Shown here: piece by piece, positions 8,328 to 13,420 of the stretch
Position numbering within the stretch: the stretch's first letter is position 1
Layout of the letters: the number at the start of each line of letters is the position of its first letter
Assembly (NCBI GenBank): GCA_902826155.1
Contig: CADEDU010000075.1
Location: 22,981-36,400, forward strand
Source: an uncultured beta proteobacterium
Lineage (GTDB): Bacteria > Pseudomonadota > Gammaproteobacteria > Burkholderiales > SG8-39
Reading direction: 5' to 3'
DNA: 13,420 nucleotides
The notes under the pieces: model-generated
The model's database searches: none
What the model was told of the DNA's origin: nothing
Seen by the model: the letters and a program-made list of their open reading frames with translations, nothing else
Position numbers and translations under genes: made by a program

Positions 8328-8359
8328 GATGCGTGCCTTAGAGGGTGCGTGCCTTAGAG
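8328..8359. repeat. 16-bp tandem duplication at the permease/P450 junction
   Basis: Two adjacent 16-base units (8328-8343 and 8344-8359) differ at one position; 13 bases, GCGTGCCTTAGAG on the plus strand, are identical. The unit includes the TAA stop of the TRAP large permease, so the stop-containing sequence is present twice before the P450 start. Each copy also carries an AAGG that could act as a weak Shine-Dalgarno; the nearer one lies ten bases before the GTG. It looks like a replication-slippage duplication. Confidence 0.8.
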
Positions 8360-9637
8360 CTTCAACAGACTCGGCAGCCATAGCGAGAGCGCCGGGACGT
8401 AGGTGACCAGACCGAGCGCGAACAACATCGCCGCATAGAACGGCCATAGCTCGCGCGAAACCTCCTCCATGGTCACCTTGCCGATCGCGCAGCCGACGAA
8501 CAGCGTCGGACCAACCGGCGGCGTGATCAGACCGATGCCCAGATTCACCAGCAGGATCATGCCGAAGTGGATCGGGTCGACGCCCATCGCCTTCACCACC
8601 GGCAGCAGGATCGGCGTGCAGATCAGGATCAGCGGCGCCATGTCCATGAACGTGCCCAGCAGCAACAGCAGCACGTTGATGAGCAGCAGCAGCACGTACT
8701 TGTTGTCGGTGACGGCGAGGAAGAACTGCGTCGCCTTGGCCGGGATCTGCATCAGCGCCATCAGGTAGCCGAACGCTGCCGCGAAGCCGATCAGCATCAT
8801 CACCATCGCGACCGTCTTCACGGTTCGATGCAACAGGTGCGGCAGATCGCGCCATTTGTAGTCGCGGTAGATGAACATGGTGACGAGGAATGCGTACACG
8901 CACGCCACGGCCGCCGACTCGGTGGCGGTGAAAACACCGGAGAGAATGCCGCCGAGGATGATGAACACCGTCACCAGCCCCCAGAACGCCTCGATCACGA
9001 TCCGCACCGCCTGGCGCATCGATACCGCCTCGCCCTTGGGGAAGTTGCGCTTGTGGGCGATCCACAGCACCAACCCGATCAGGCTCAGCCCGAACACCAG
9101 ACCGGGAAGCACGCCGGCCAGAAACAGGTGCGCGATCGAGATCGAGCCGCCGGCGGCCAGCGAATAGATGACGGCGTTGTGCGAGGGTGGAATCAGCACC
9201 GCCTGCACCGATCCGCAGATGGTGAGGTTGGTGGCGAATACACGCGGATAACCCTGCTTCACCATCTGCGGAATCATCACAGAGCCGATCGAGGCGGTGT
9301 CGGCGACCGAGGAACCGGAGATGCAGCCGAAGAAGGTGGACGCGAGCACATTGACCAGCGCCAGCCCACCTCGGATGAAGCCGACGAACAGTTTTGCCAG
9401 GTTGATCAGGCGCGCGGCCATGCCGCCCTCGGCCATGATCGCGCCCGCCAGCACGAAGAACGGAATCGCCAGCAGCGCGAAGTCGTCGGTGCCATCCGAA
9501 ATCTTCAACATCACCGCTTCCAGCGGGATGTCGATCCACATCGCCCCGAGCAGGCACGACAGGCCCAGCGCGTAGGCGACCGGCATGCCGAGCACGCACA
9601 GCATGGTGAAGGCGCCCAGGAGAACGAGCACGTCCAT
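8354..9637 (-). CDS. TRAP transporter large permease (DctM type)
   Basis: A 427-residue, very hydrophobic inner-membrane protein of standard DctM length, expected to have about 12 membrane segments and to form the ion-coupled translocation channel. The family hallmark FFGCISGSSVADTASIG is at about 102-118, followed by MIP, and the second conserved loop LITPPVGPTLFVG starts at 370. The ATG at 9637 is 6 bp after the small-permease stop, with GGAG overlapping that stop, so the two subunits are translationally coupled. A Leu-rich segment in the middle of the protein gives the CAG/CAC-rich DNA near 8640-8700. It partners the small permease and the periplasmic binding protein encoded just upstream. 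Transport is normally sodium-driven; the substrate is set by the binding protein. Confidence 0.96.
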   Translation of the reverse strand: MDVLVLLGAFTMLCVLGMPVAYALGLSCLLGAMWIDIPLEAVMLKISDGTDDFALLAIPFFVLAGAIMAEGGMAARLINLAKLFVGFIRGGLALVNVLASTFFGCISGSSVADTASIGSVMIPQMVKQGYPRVFATNLTICGSVQAVLIPPSHNAVIYSLAAGGSISIAHLFLAGVLPGLVFGLSLIGLVLWIAHKRNFPKGEAVSMRQAVRIVIEAFWGLVTVFIILGGILSGVFTATESAAVACVYAFLVTMFIYRDYKWRDLPHLLHRTVKTVAMVMMLIGFAAAFGYLMALMQIPAKATQFFLAVTDNKYVLLLLINVLLLLLGTFMDMAPLILICTPILLPVVKAMGVDPIHFGMILLVNLGIGLITPPVGPTLFVGCAIGKVTMEEVSRELWPFYAAMLFALGLVTYVPALSLWLPSLLKL

Positions 9638-9643
9638 GGCGCG

Positions 9644-10159
9644 TTACTCCGCGTCGGGCTGATCGGTGTACATCACCGATGAGGGCGGCGGGTCGCCGCA
9701 CCACAGCCGCTCGACCACGAACAACAACGTGATGAATCCGCCGATCGGGATCGGCAGGTAGGTGAGCCCCACCGACAGGCCGGGAAACTCCGCGATGCTC
9801 TGATTCCAGGTGGTGCGGGCGAGTTGCACGCCGTAGACGACCATGAACAGGCACGTCGCGGCCATGCAGGCATCAACCAGCCTCAGCATGATCGCGCGGG
9901 TGCGCTCGCCCACCGCGTTGATCGCGGCCTGCACCGCGATATGCACCTTGGCGCGATAGACCGCCGCGCCGCCGACGAACGAGAACAGCACCATCAGCAG
10001 CACCGAGAACGGCTCGGGCCAGCTCGCCGCCGAATTCATCGCGTAGCGCATGAACACGCCGTACGGAATGGCGAACGTGATCAGCACCAGCGCGATCGCC
10101 GACACCGCGATGCACGCGATGTACAGCCGTTCCATGGCCCGACCGTAGTGGGCCCTCAT
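9644..10159 (-). CDS. TRAP transporter small permease (DctQ type)
   Basis: A 171-residue inner-membrane protein with four predicted membrane segments, the DctQ partner that binds and stabilises DctM. Hydrophobic stretches lie around residues 10-30, 46-64, 85-110 and 127-150. The segment RAKVHIAV after the second one is typical of the family. The frame stays open to 10204, which would add MPPPQPSPALAGEGT, but those residues are the translation of a GC-rich palindromic repeat and are a well-known annotation artefact. The ATG at 10159 is preferred because GGGGAGGG lies four bases upstream and the membrane segment starts soon after. A second in-frame ATG at 10135 is possible. It is separated from the binding-protein gene by 55 bp that contain the hairpin, and is coupled to the large permease downstream. 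Confidence 0.92.
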   Translation of the reverse strand: MRAHYGRAMERLYIACIAVSAIALVLITFAIPYGVFMRYAMNSAASWPEPFSVLLMVLFSFVGGAAVYRAKVHIAVQAAINAVGERTRAIMLRLVDACMAATCLFMVVYGVQLARTTWNQSIAEFPGLSVGLTYLPIPIGGFITLLFVVERLWCGDPPPSSVMYTDQPDAE

Positions 10160-10163
10160 TGTT

Positions 10164-10201
10164 CCCTCCCCTGCCAACGCGGGGGAGGGCTGGGGAGGGG
10201 G
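10164..10201. repeat. GC-rich palindromic intergenic repeat with hairpin over the DctQ ribosome binding site
   Basis: On the minus strand (mRNA sense) CCCTCCCC at 10189-10182 pairs perfectly with GGGGAGGG at 10171-10164 around a 10-base loop. A second CCCTCCCC copy at 10199-10192 could pair instead. This resembles the dispersed repeat found between genes in many high-GC proteobacteria, whose translation reads PPPQPSPALAGEGT. The GGGGAGGG arm is also the best Shine-Dalgarno for the small permease, so the folded mRNA would hide it. The hairpin could lower permease expression relative to the binding protein and protect the 3' end of the binding-protein mRNA. The structure is seen in the sequence; the regulatory role is inferred. 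Confidence 0.75.
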
Positions 10202-10214
10202 CACACGGCGCGAC

Positions 10215-11204
10215 TTACTTCGTATCCTCGATCCGCTTGATCAGCGCCGCGTGCTTCGAGCCGTACTTGTCGCGCACCGGCTTGGTGGCGTCGTAGAACA
10301 GCTTCTTGTCGACCGCGACGAACTCCACGCCGGCGGCTTTGAGCTTGCCCTCGGCATCGCCGACCATGGTGTCCCACAGCTGACGCTGCTCGATCTGCGC
10401 CTCGCGCGAAACCTTCTTCAGCAGATCCTGATCGGCCTTGCCGAGCGAGTCCCAGGTGCGCTTGGAGAACACGAAGATCTCTGGAATGATCAGATGGCCG
10501 GTGAGGCTGTACACCTTGCTGACCTGGTAGTGGTTCTGCACCAGCAGCGTGGGCGGATTGTTCTCGGCGCCGTCGACCACGCCGGTCTGCAACGCGCTGT
10601 ACAGCTCGTTGAATCCCATCGAAACGCCGTTGCCGCCCATCGCGTTCATGGTCTCGACGAAGATCGGGTTGCCCATCATGCGGATCTTCTGGCCCTTGAG
10701 ATCGGCCGGCGTGCGCACGGCCTTCTTGGCGTAGACGTTGCGGGTGCCGGCATCCATCCAGCCCAGCGCGACCAGGCGGCTCGCGGGGTTGTTGCTGATC
10801 TTGTCGAGGAGTTCGGTGCCGATCGGGCCGTCGATCACCTTGCGCATGTGCGCCTCGTCGCGGAACACGAACGGCAGGTTGAACACGTTCAGCTCATCGA
10901 CTACCGGACCCATCGGGCCCACTGAAATGCGTGCGATCTGCAGCGCGCCGACCTGCGCCTGCTCGATCATTTCTTTCTCGCCGCCCAGCTGCATCGACGG
11001 GAACATCTGCACCGACAACCGGCCGTTGGTGGCGCCCTCGAGCTTCTTACCCATGCGCACGATGGCCTCGACGGTGGGGTAGCCGAGCGGGTGCACGTCG
11101 CTCGCCTTGAGCACCATTTTCTGTTGGGCGAGCGCCAGCGGGGCGGTGGCGGCGAAGCCCGCGACGAGCGCGAGCGAAGCGACGAACGCACGATATGACT
11201 GCAT
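10215..11204 (-). CDS. TRAP transporter substrate-binding protein (DctP type)
   Basis: A 329-residue periplasmic binding protein. Residues 1-26 form a signal peptide ending LALA before QQK. The DctP-family core is clear: GQKIRMMGNP at 171-180 contains Arg175, the position of the conserved Arg that salt-bridges the ligand carboxylate in TRAP receptors, and ALQTGVVDGAENNPP follows at 204-218. The DGAENN form is common in receptors for sugar acids, which fits the divergent uronate-dehydrogenase-like gene, but ligand assignment is inference. The frame stays open to 11426; the ATG at 11204 is chosen because it starts the signal peptide and has AGGAGG five bases upstream. It is the first gene of the TRAP operon, facing the SDR gene across 151 bp. 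Confidence 0.95.
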   Translation of the reverse strand: MQSYRAFVASLALVAGFAATAPLALAQQKMVLKASDVHPLGYPTVEAIVRMGKKLEGATNGRLSVQMFPSMQLGGEKEMIEQAQVGALQIARISVGPMGPVVDELNVFNLPFVFRDEAHMRKVIDGPIGTELLDKISNNPASRLVALGWMDAGTRNVYAKKAVRTPADLKGQKIRMMGNPIFVETMNAMGGNGVSMGFNELYSALQTGVVDGAENNPPTLLVQNHYQVSKVYSLTGHLIIPEIFVFSKRTWDSLGKADQDLLKKVSREAQIEQRQLWDTMVGDAEGKLKAAGVEFVAVDKKLFYDATKPVRDKYGSKHAALIKRIEDTK

Positions 11205-11209
11205 GAGAG

Positions 11210-11215
11210 CCTCCT
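11210..11215 (-). promoter_or_regulatory. Ribosome binding site of the TRAP binding-protein gene
   Basis: A consensus AGGAGG on the minus strand, five bases before the ATG at 11204. It fixes this start over the longer open frame and suggests strong translation, as expected for a periplasmic receptor needed in excess. Confidence 0.88.
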
Positions 11216-11254
11216 CGGGTGACGTTGGGCCGCGGACGCCGAGCCGCTGTTGAT

Positions 11255-11277
11255 CGGAACGCTTGTGCGGCGTTTCG
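11255..11277. promoter_or_regulatory. Imperfect inverted repeat, candidate operator
   Basis: Eight-base arms CGGAACGC (11255-11262) and GCGTTTCG (11270-11277) are complementary except for one position and are separated by seven bases. The site lies in the divergent region 51 bp from the TRAP receptor start, downstream of the candidate -10 box for that gene. It could be a dimeric repressor site or a leader hairpin; chance cannot be excluded in GC-rich DNA. Confidence 0.3.
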
Positions 11278-11355
11278 TGCGTCTCTAGCATCGGCAGCGG
11301 CGGATGATAACCGCTCAATCCGACTCCACCACAATCGTCACCCCAACGAGCGCGC

Positions 11356-12189
11356 ATGAAAACCATCCTCATCACCGGCGCCGCTGGCGACGTCGGCACC
11401 CACCTGCGTCGTGAACTGGCGGGCAAGTACCGGCTGCGTCTGTCGGACTACCGGCCGATCAAGCCGCTGCGTCGCGGCGAATCGTTCATCCGCGCCGACA
11501 TCTCCAGCCTGGCTGCCGCCCGGCGCATCACCAAAGGGGTGGATGCGATCGTCCACCTGGGCGGCTACTCGGTCGAAGGCCCGTGGAAGGACATCCTCAA
11601 CGTCAACATCATCGGCTGCTACAACGTGTTCGAGGCGGCGCGCGCCAACGGCGTCAAGCGCATCCTGTTCGCCACGTCGAACCACGCGATGGGTTTCTAC
11701 CGGCGCGATCAGGTAATCGATCACCGCGTCTATCCGAAGCCCGACGGCCGCTATGGCGTGTCGAAGGCGTTCGGCGAGATGCTCGGCTCGCTCTATGCCG
11801 ACAAGTACGGCATGGAGGTGTTCCTGATCCGCATCGGCAACGTCAACACCCAGCCGATCGACAAGCGCCGGCTGTCGATCTGGCTCAGCCCGCGCGATCT
11901 GGCGCAGCTGGTGAGCATCGGCATCGAGCATCCGCGCATCAAGTTCGAGATCGTCTATGGCGTGTCGGGCAACACCCGCAGCTGGTACGACAATCGCAAC
12001 GCACGCCGGCTGGGGTATCGGCCGCAGGACAACAGCGAGCGCTATGCCAAAGACGTGCTTGCGCGTGAGAAGCCCGGCGACGCCCGTGCGGCGCTGTACC
12101 AGGGCGGCGCGTTCGTGGCGGCCGAGCGGGTGCCGAATCCGGCGCCGCTCAACTCGCGTAAAAGGCGTGCCGGTGCGCGCCAGGCTTGA
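11356..12189 (+). CDS. NAD-dependent SDR, uronate dehydrogenase-like
   Basis: A 277-residue extended-type short-chain dehydrogenase. The NAD-binding motif TGAAGDVG is at 7-14 and the catalytic pair is Tyr133 and Lys137 in YGVSK, with Ser108 in TSNH. HLGGYSVE (67-74), NIIGCYN (84-90) and the C-terminal WYDN and FQGG-like QGGAFV segments closely follow Agrobacterium uronate dehydrogenase, which oxidises galacturonate and glucuronate to the aldarolactone. Arg171 matches the substrate-carboxylate Arg of that enzyme, but a substrate-contacting Ser in the RIGS segment is replaced by Asn162, so the substrate may differ. The ATG at 11356 has only a weak Shine-Dalgarno. It faces the TRAP receptor gene and is followed 59 bp later by an acyl-CoA ligase on the same strand. 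Other NAD-dependent epimerase/dehydratase-family activities remain possible. Confidence 0.82.
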   Translation: MKTILITGAAGDVGTHLRRELAGKYRLRLSDYRPIKPLRRGESFIRADISSLAAARRITKGVDAIVHLGGYSVEGPWKDILNVNIIGCYNVFEAARANGVKRILFATSNHAMGFYRRDQVIDHRVYPKPDGRYGVSKAFGEMLGSLYADKYGMEVFLIRIGNVNTQPIDKRRLSIWLSPRDLAQLVSIGIEHPRIKFEIVYGVSGNTRSWYDNRNARRLGYRPQDNSERYAKDVLAREKPGDARAALYQGGAFVAAERVPNPAPLNSRKRRAGARQA

Positions 12190-12248
12190 CGGGCGAGGCT
12201 GGCTATCATTCGCGATCAATCAGGCATTGAACTCCTGGAGGTGACAGC
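12190..12248 (+). promoter_or_regulatory. Short gap with possible weak internal promoter
   Basis: TATCAT at 12204-12209 resembles a -10 box and TTGACG at 12186-12191 overlaps the SDR stop codon, but the spacing of 12 bp is too short for a normal sigma-70 promoter. Co-transcription of the ligase with the SDR gene is the simpler reading. No terminator hairpin is seen here. Confidence 0.2.
12237..12244 (+). promoter_or_regulatory. Ribosome binding site of the acyl-CoA ligase gene
   Basis: GGAGGTGA is an almost perfect anti-16S match, four bases before the ATG at 12249. It fixes the start of the ligase. Confidence 0.85.
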
Positions 12249-13420
12249 ATGTTGCGCGGTCTGATGATGGATCAGCCGTTGTTGGTGTCGACGTTGATCC
12301 GCCACGCGGCACGGTTTCATGGCGACACGGAAATCGTGTCGCGCACGGTCGAAGGGCCGATCCACCGCTACACCTACGCCGATGCCGAGTTGCGTGCGCG
12401 CAAGTGTGCCCAGGCGCTGGCGCGGCTGGGCGTGCGGCAGGGCGATCGCGTCGGCACGCTCGCCTGGAACGGCTATCGCCACTTCGAGATCTACTACGGT
12501 GCGGCCGGCAGCGGTGCGGTGATCCATACGATCAATCCGCGGCTGTTTCCCGAGCAGCTGGTCTACATCCTCAATCACGCCGAAGACCGGATCGTCGCGT
12601 TCGACATCAATCTCGCTCCGTTGGTGGAGAAGCTCGCGCCGCAATGTCCGGGCGTGAAGGCCTGGGTGGCCATGACCGACAGCGCGCACATGCCGACGAT
12701 CAAGGTGCCGGGCCTCGCCTGCTATGAGAGCCTGATCGGCGCGGAAGACGGTGCGTACGAGTGGCCGACGTTCGACGAATGGTCCGCGGCATGTCTTTGC
12801 TACACCTCCGGCACGACCGGCAACCCCAAAGGCGTGATGTACACGCATCGCTCGACGCTGATCCACGCGTTCGCCGCATCGCTGCCCGATGTGTTCGCGT
12901 GCTCGTCGCGCGAAGTGATCCTGCCGGTGGTGCCGATGTTCCACGTAAACGCCTGGGGCATTCCCTACATCGCGGCCATGAACGGCGCGAAGCTGGTATT
13001 TCCCGGTGCGGCCCTCGACGGCAAGAGCCTGTTCGAGCTGTTCGAGGCGGAGAAGGTCACGCTGACGGCCGGCGTGCCCACCGTTTGGCAGAACCTGTTC
13101 GCCTTCATGCGCGAGCACAACCTGAAGTTCTCGACGCTCAAGCGTGCGGTGGTGGGCGGGTCGGCGGCGCCGCCGGCGATGATTCGCGAGTTCGAGGAAC
13201 GCTACGGCGTCGACTGCCAGCATGCCTGGGGCATGACCGAGATGAGCCCGCTCGGCACGTTCACGACCCTCAAGGCGAAGCACATGGGGCAAACCGCCAC
13301 CGAGCAGTTCGACGTGCGCGTCAAGCAGGGCAGGGTGATCTTCGGCGTCGACATGAAGATCGTCGACGAGAACGGCAAGGCGCTGCCGCACGATGGCAAG
13401 GCGTTCGGCGATCTGCTGGT
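12249..13420 (+). CDS. Acyl-CoA ligase, AlkK/DmdB-like (partial, runs off right edge)
   Basis: The first 390 residues of an ANL-superfamily acid:CoA ligase; the open frame reaches the window end without a stop, so about 150 C-terminal residues, including the lid and adenylation lysine, are missing from view. The N-terminus MLRGLMMDQPLLVSTLIRHA and the INPRLFPEQLVYI segment (from about residue 96) are characteristic of the medium/long-chain fatty-acid CoA ligase group that includes AlkK and 3-(methylthio)propionyl-CoA ligase DmdB. The P-loop YTSGTTGNPKGV is at 185-196 and WGMTE at 327-331. The start is set by a strong Shine-Dalgarno. It is clearly a different subfamily from the synthetase at 1572-3110. 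Likely role is activation of a medium-chain or short thio-substituted acid; exact substrate unknown. Confidence 0.93.
   Translation, partial: MLRGLMMDQPLLVSTLIRHAARFHGDTEIVSRTVEGPIHRYTYADAELRARKCAQALARLGVRQGDRVGTLAWNGYRHFEIYYGAAGSGAVIHTINPRLFPEQLVYILNHAEDRIVAFDINLAPLVEKLAPQCPGVKAWVAMTDSAHMPTIKVPGLACYESLIGAEDGAYEWPTFDEWSAACLCYTSGTTGNPKGVMYTHRSTLIHAFAASLPDVFACSSREVILPVVPMFHVNAWGIPYIAAMNGAKLVFPGAALDGKSLFELFEAEKVTLTAGVPTVWQNLFAFMREHNLKFSTLKRAVVGGSAAPPAMIREFEERYGVDCQHAWGMTEMSPLGTFTTLKAKHMGQTATEQFDVRVKQGRVIFGVDMKIVDENGKALPHDGKAFGDLL

Larger units (their letters stand above)
11205..11355. promoter_or_regulatory. Divergent intergenic promoter region
   Basis: This 151-bp space separates two start codons pointing away from each other, so it must hold promoters for the TRAP operon and the SDR/ligase pair. 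On the minus strand TATCAT (11304-11309) is one mismatch from a -10 box, with TTGTGG (11329-11334) 19 bp upstream as a weak -35, giving a leader of about 90 bases for the TRAP binding-protein gene. No good -10/-35 pair was found for the plus-strand gene. No regulator gene is encoded in the window. Confidence 0.5.

Noticed and set aside
7072..8406. Plus-strand open frame (444 codons) opposite the P450
   Set aside because: The P450 on the minus strand has complete motifs. The antisense product shows only low-complexity His/Arg/Gln-rich sequence.
8640..8700. CAG/CAC-rich repetitive stretch resembling a microsatellite
   Set aside because: On the minus strand it encodes a Leu-rich membrane segment of the large permease; the repetition comes from repeated Leu codons.
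8567..9682. Plus-strand open frame (371 codons) rich in His, Gln and Asp opposite the TRAP large permease
   Set aside because: Complement of a Leu/Val-rich membrane protein; no domain and no ribosome binding site.
10164..10201. GC hairpin considered as an intrinsic terminator
   Set aside because: No U-run follows the stem on either strand, and the downstream permease genes need read-through from the receptor gene.
11205..11426. N-terminal extension of the TRAP receptor frame
   Set aside because: It would bury the signal peptide 74 residues inside the protein and overlap the SDR gene. AGGAGG before 11204 marks the real start.
11338..12219. Minus-strand open frame (293 codons) opposite the SDR
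   Set aside because: The plus-strand product matches uronate dehydrogenase throughout; the antisense product has no family features.
12216..13391. Minus-strand open frame (391 codons) opposite the right-end ligase
   Set aside because: The plus strand encodes a clear ANL ligase with a perfect Shine-Dalgarno, running off the edge. The minus frame is its shadow.
1..13420. CRISPR arrays, tRNA/rRNA genes, insertion sequences, toxin-antitoxin or defence genes
   Set aside because: No regularly spaced repeats, cloverleaf-like sequences, transposase motifs or small paired genes were found; nearly all DNA is accounted for by metabolic genes.

Overview
The window is dense, high-GC coding DNA (about two-thirds G+C by eye). 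The gene content suggests an environmental proteobacterium, most likely betaproteobacterial: a Bug/TctC periplasmic binding protein, a TRAP transporter, a uronate-dehydrogenase-like SDR and several acyl-CoA enzymes. I see no tRNA, rRNA, CRISPR array, insertion sequence, integrase or phage gene, and no gene-free stretch longer than 151 bases. The taxonomic guess is inference from gene families only.

Layout. Bases 9-11204 are ten genes on the minus strand. Transcription runs from right to left. The upstream block (11204 down to 5339) is a TRAP transporter (binding protein, small permease, large permease), a cytochrome P450, a class II aldolase/adducin-family protein and an orphan Bug/TctC binding protein. 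Its gaps are 4-55 bp, so it is probably one operon. After a 126-bp gap comes a second block (5212 down to 9): a FadJ-type enoyl-CoA hydratase/3-hydroxyacyl-CoA dehydrogenase, an acyl-CoA synthetase, a zinc-free MDR oxidoreductase and a PaaI-type thioesterase. Diverging from the TRAP binding protein, on the plus strand, are a uronate-dehydrogenase-like SDR (11356-12189) and an AlkK/DmdB-like acyl-CoA ligase (12249 onward), which runs off the right edge.

How the genes may work together (inference). The window reads as a catabolic locus for an organic acid. The TRAP system and perhaps the Bug protein capture a carboxylate from the periplasm. The SDR, P450 and aldolase-fold protein could modify it. 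The two CoA ligases, the FadJ-type enzyme and the thioesterase would handle CoA thioesters. Neither an acyl-CoA dehydrogenase, a thiolase nor P450 redox partners are in the window, so the pathway is incomplete here. The TRAP/uronate-dehydrogenase pairing hints at a sugar-acid ligand, but the fatty-acid-type genes do not fit that simply.

The most notable structure is a GC-rich palindromic repeat between the TRAP binding-protein gene and the small-permease gene. It appears to supply the permease Shine-Dalgarno sequence and hide it inside a hairpin. The hexamer CGATCG is also strongly over-represented (about 40 copies by hand count). I found no clearly new defence, mobile or signalling system; the families are all recognisable and the novelty, if any, lies in their combination.
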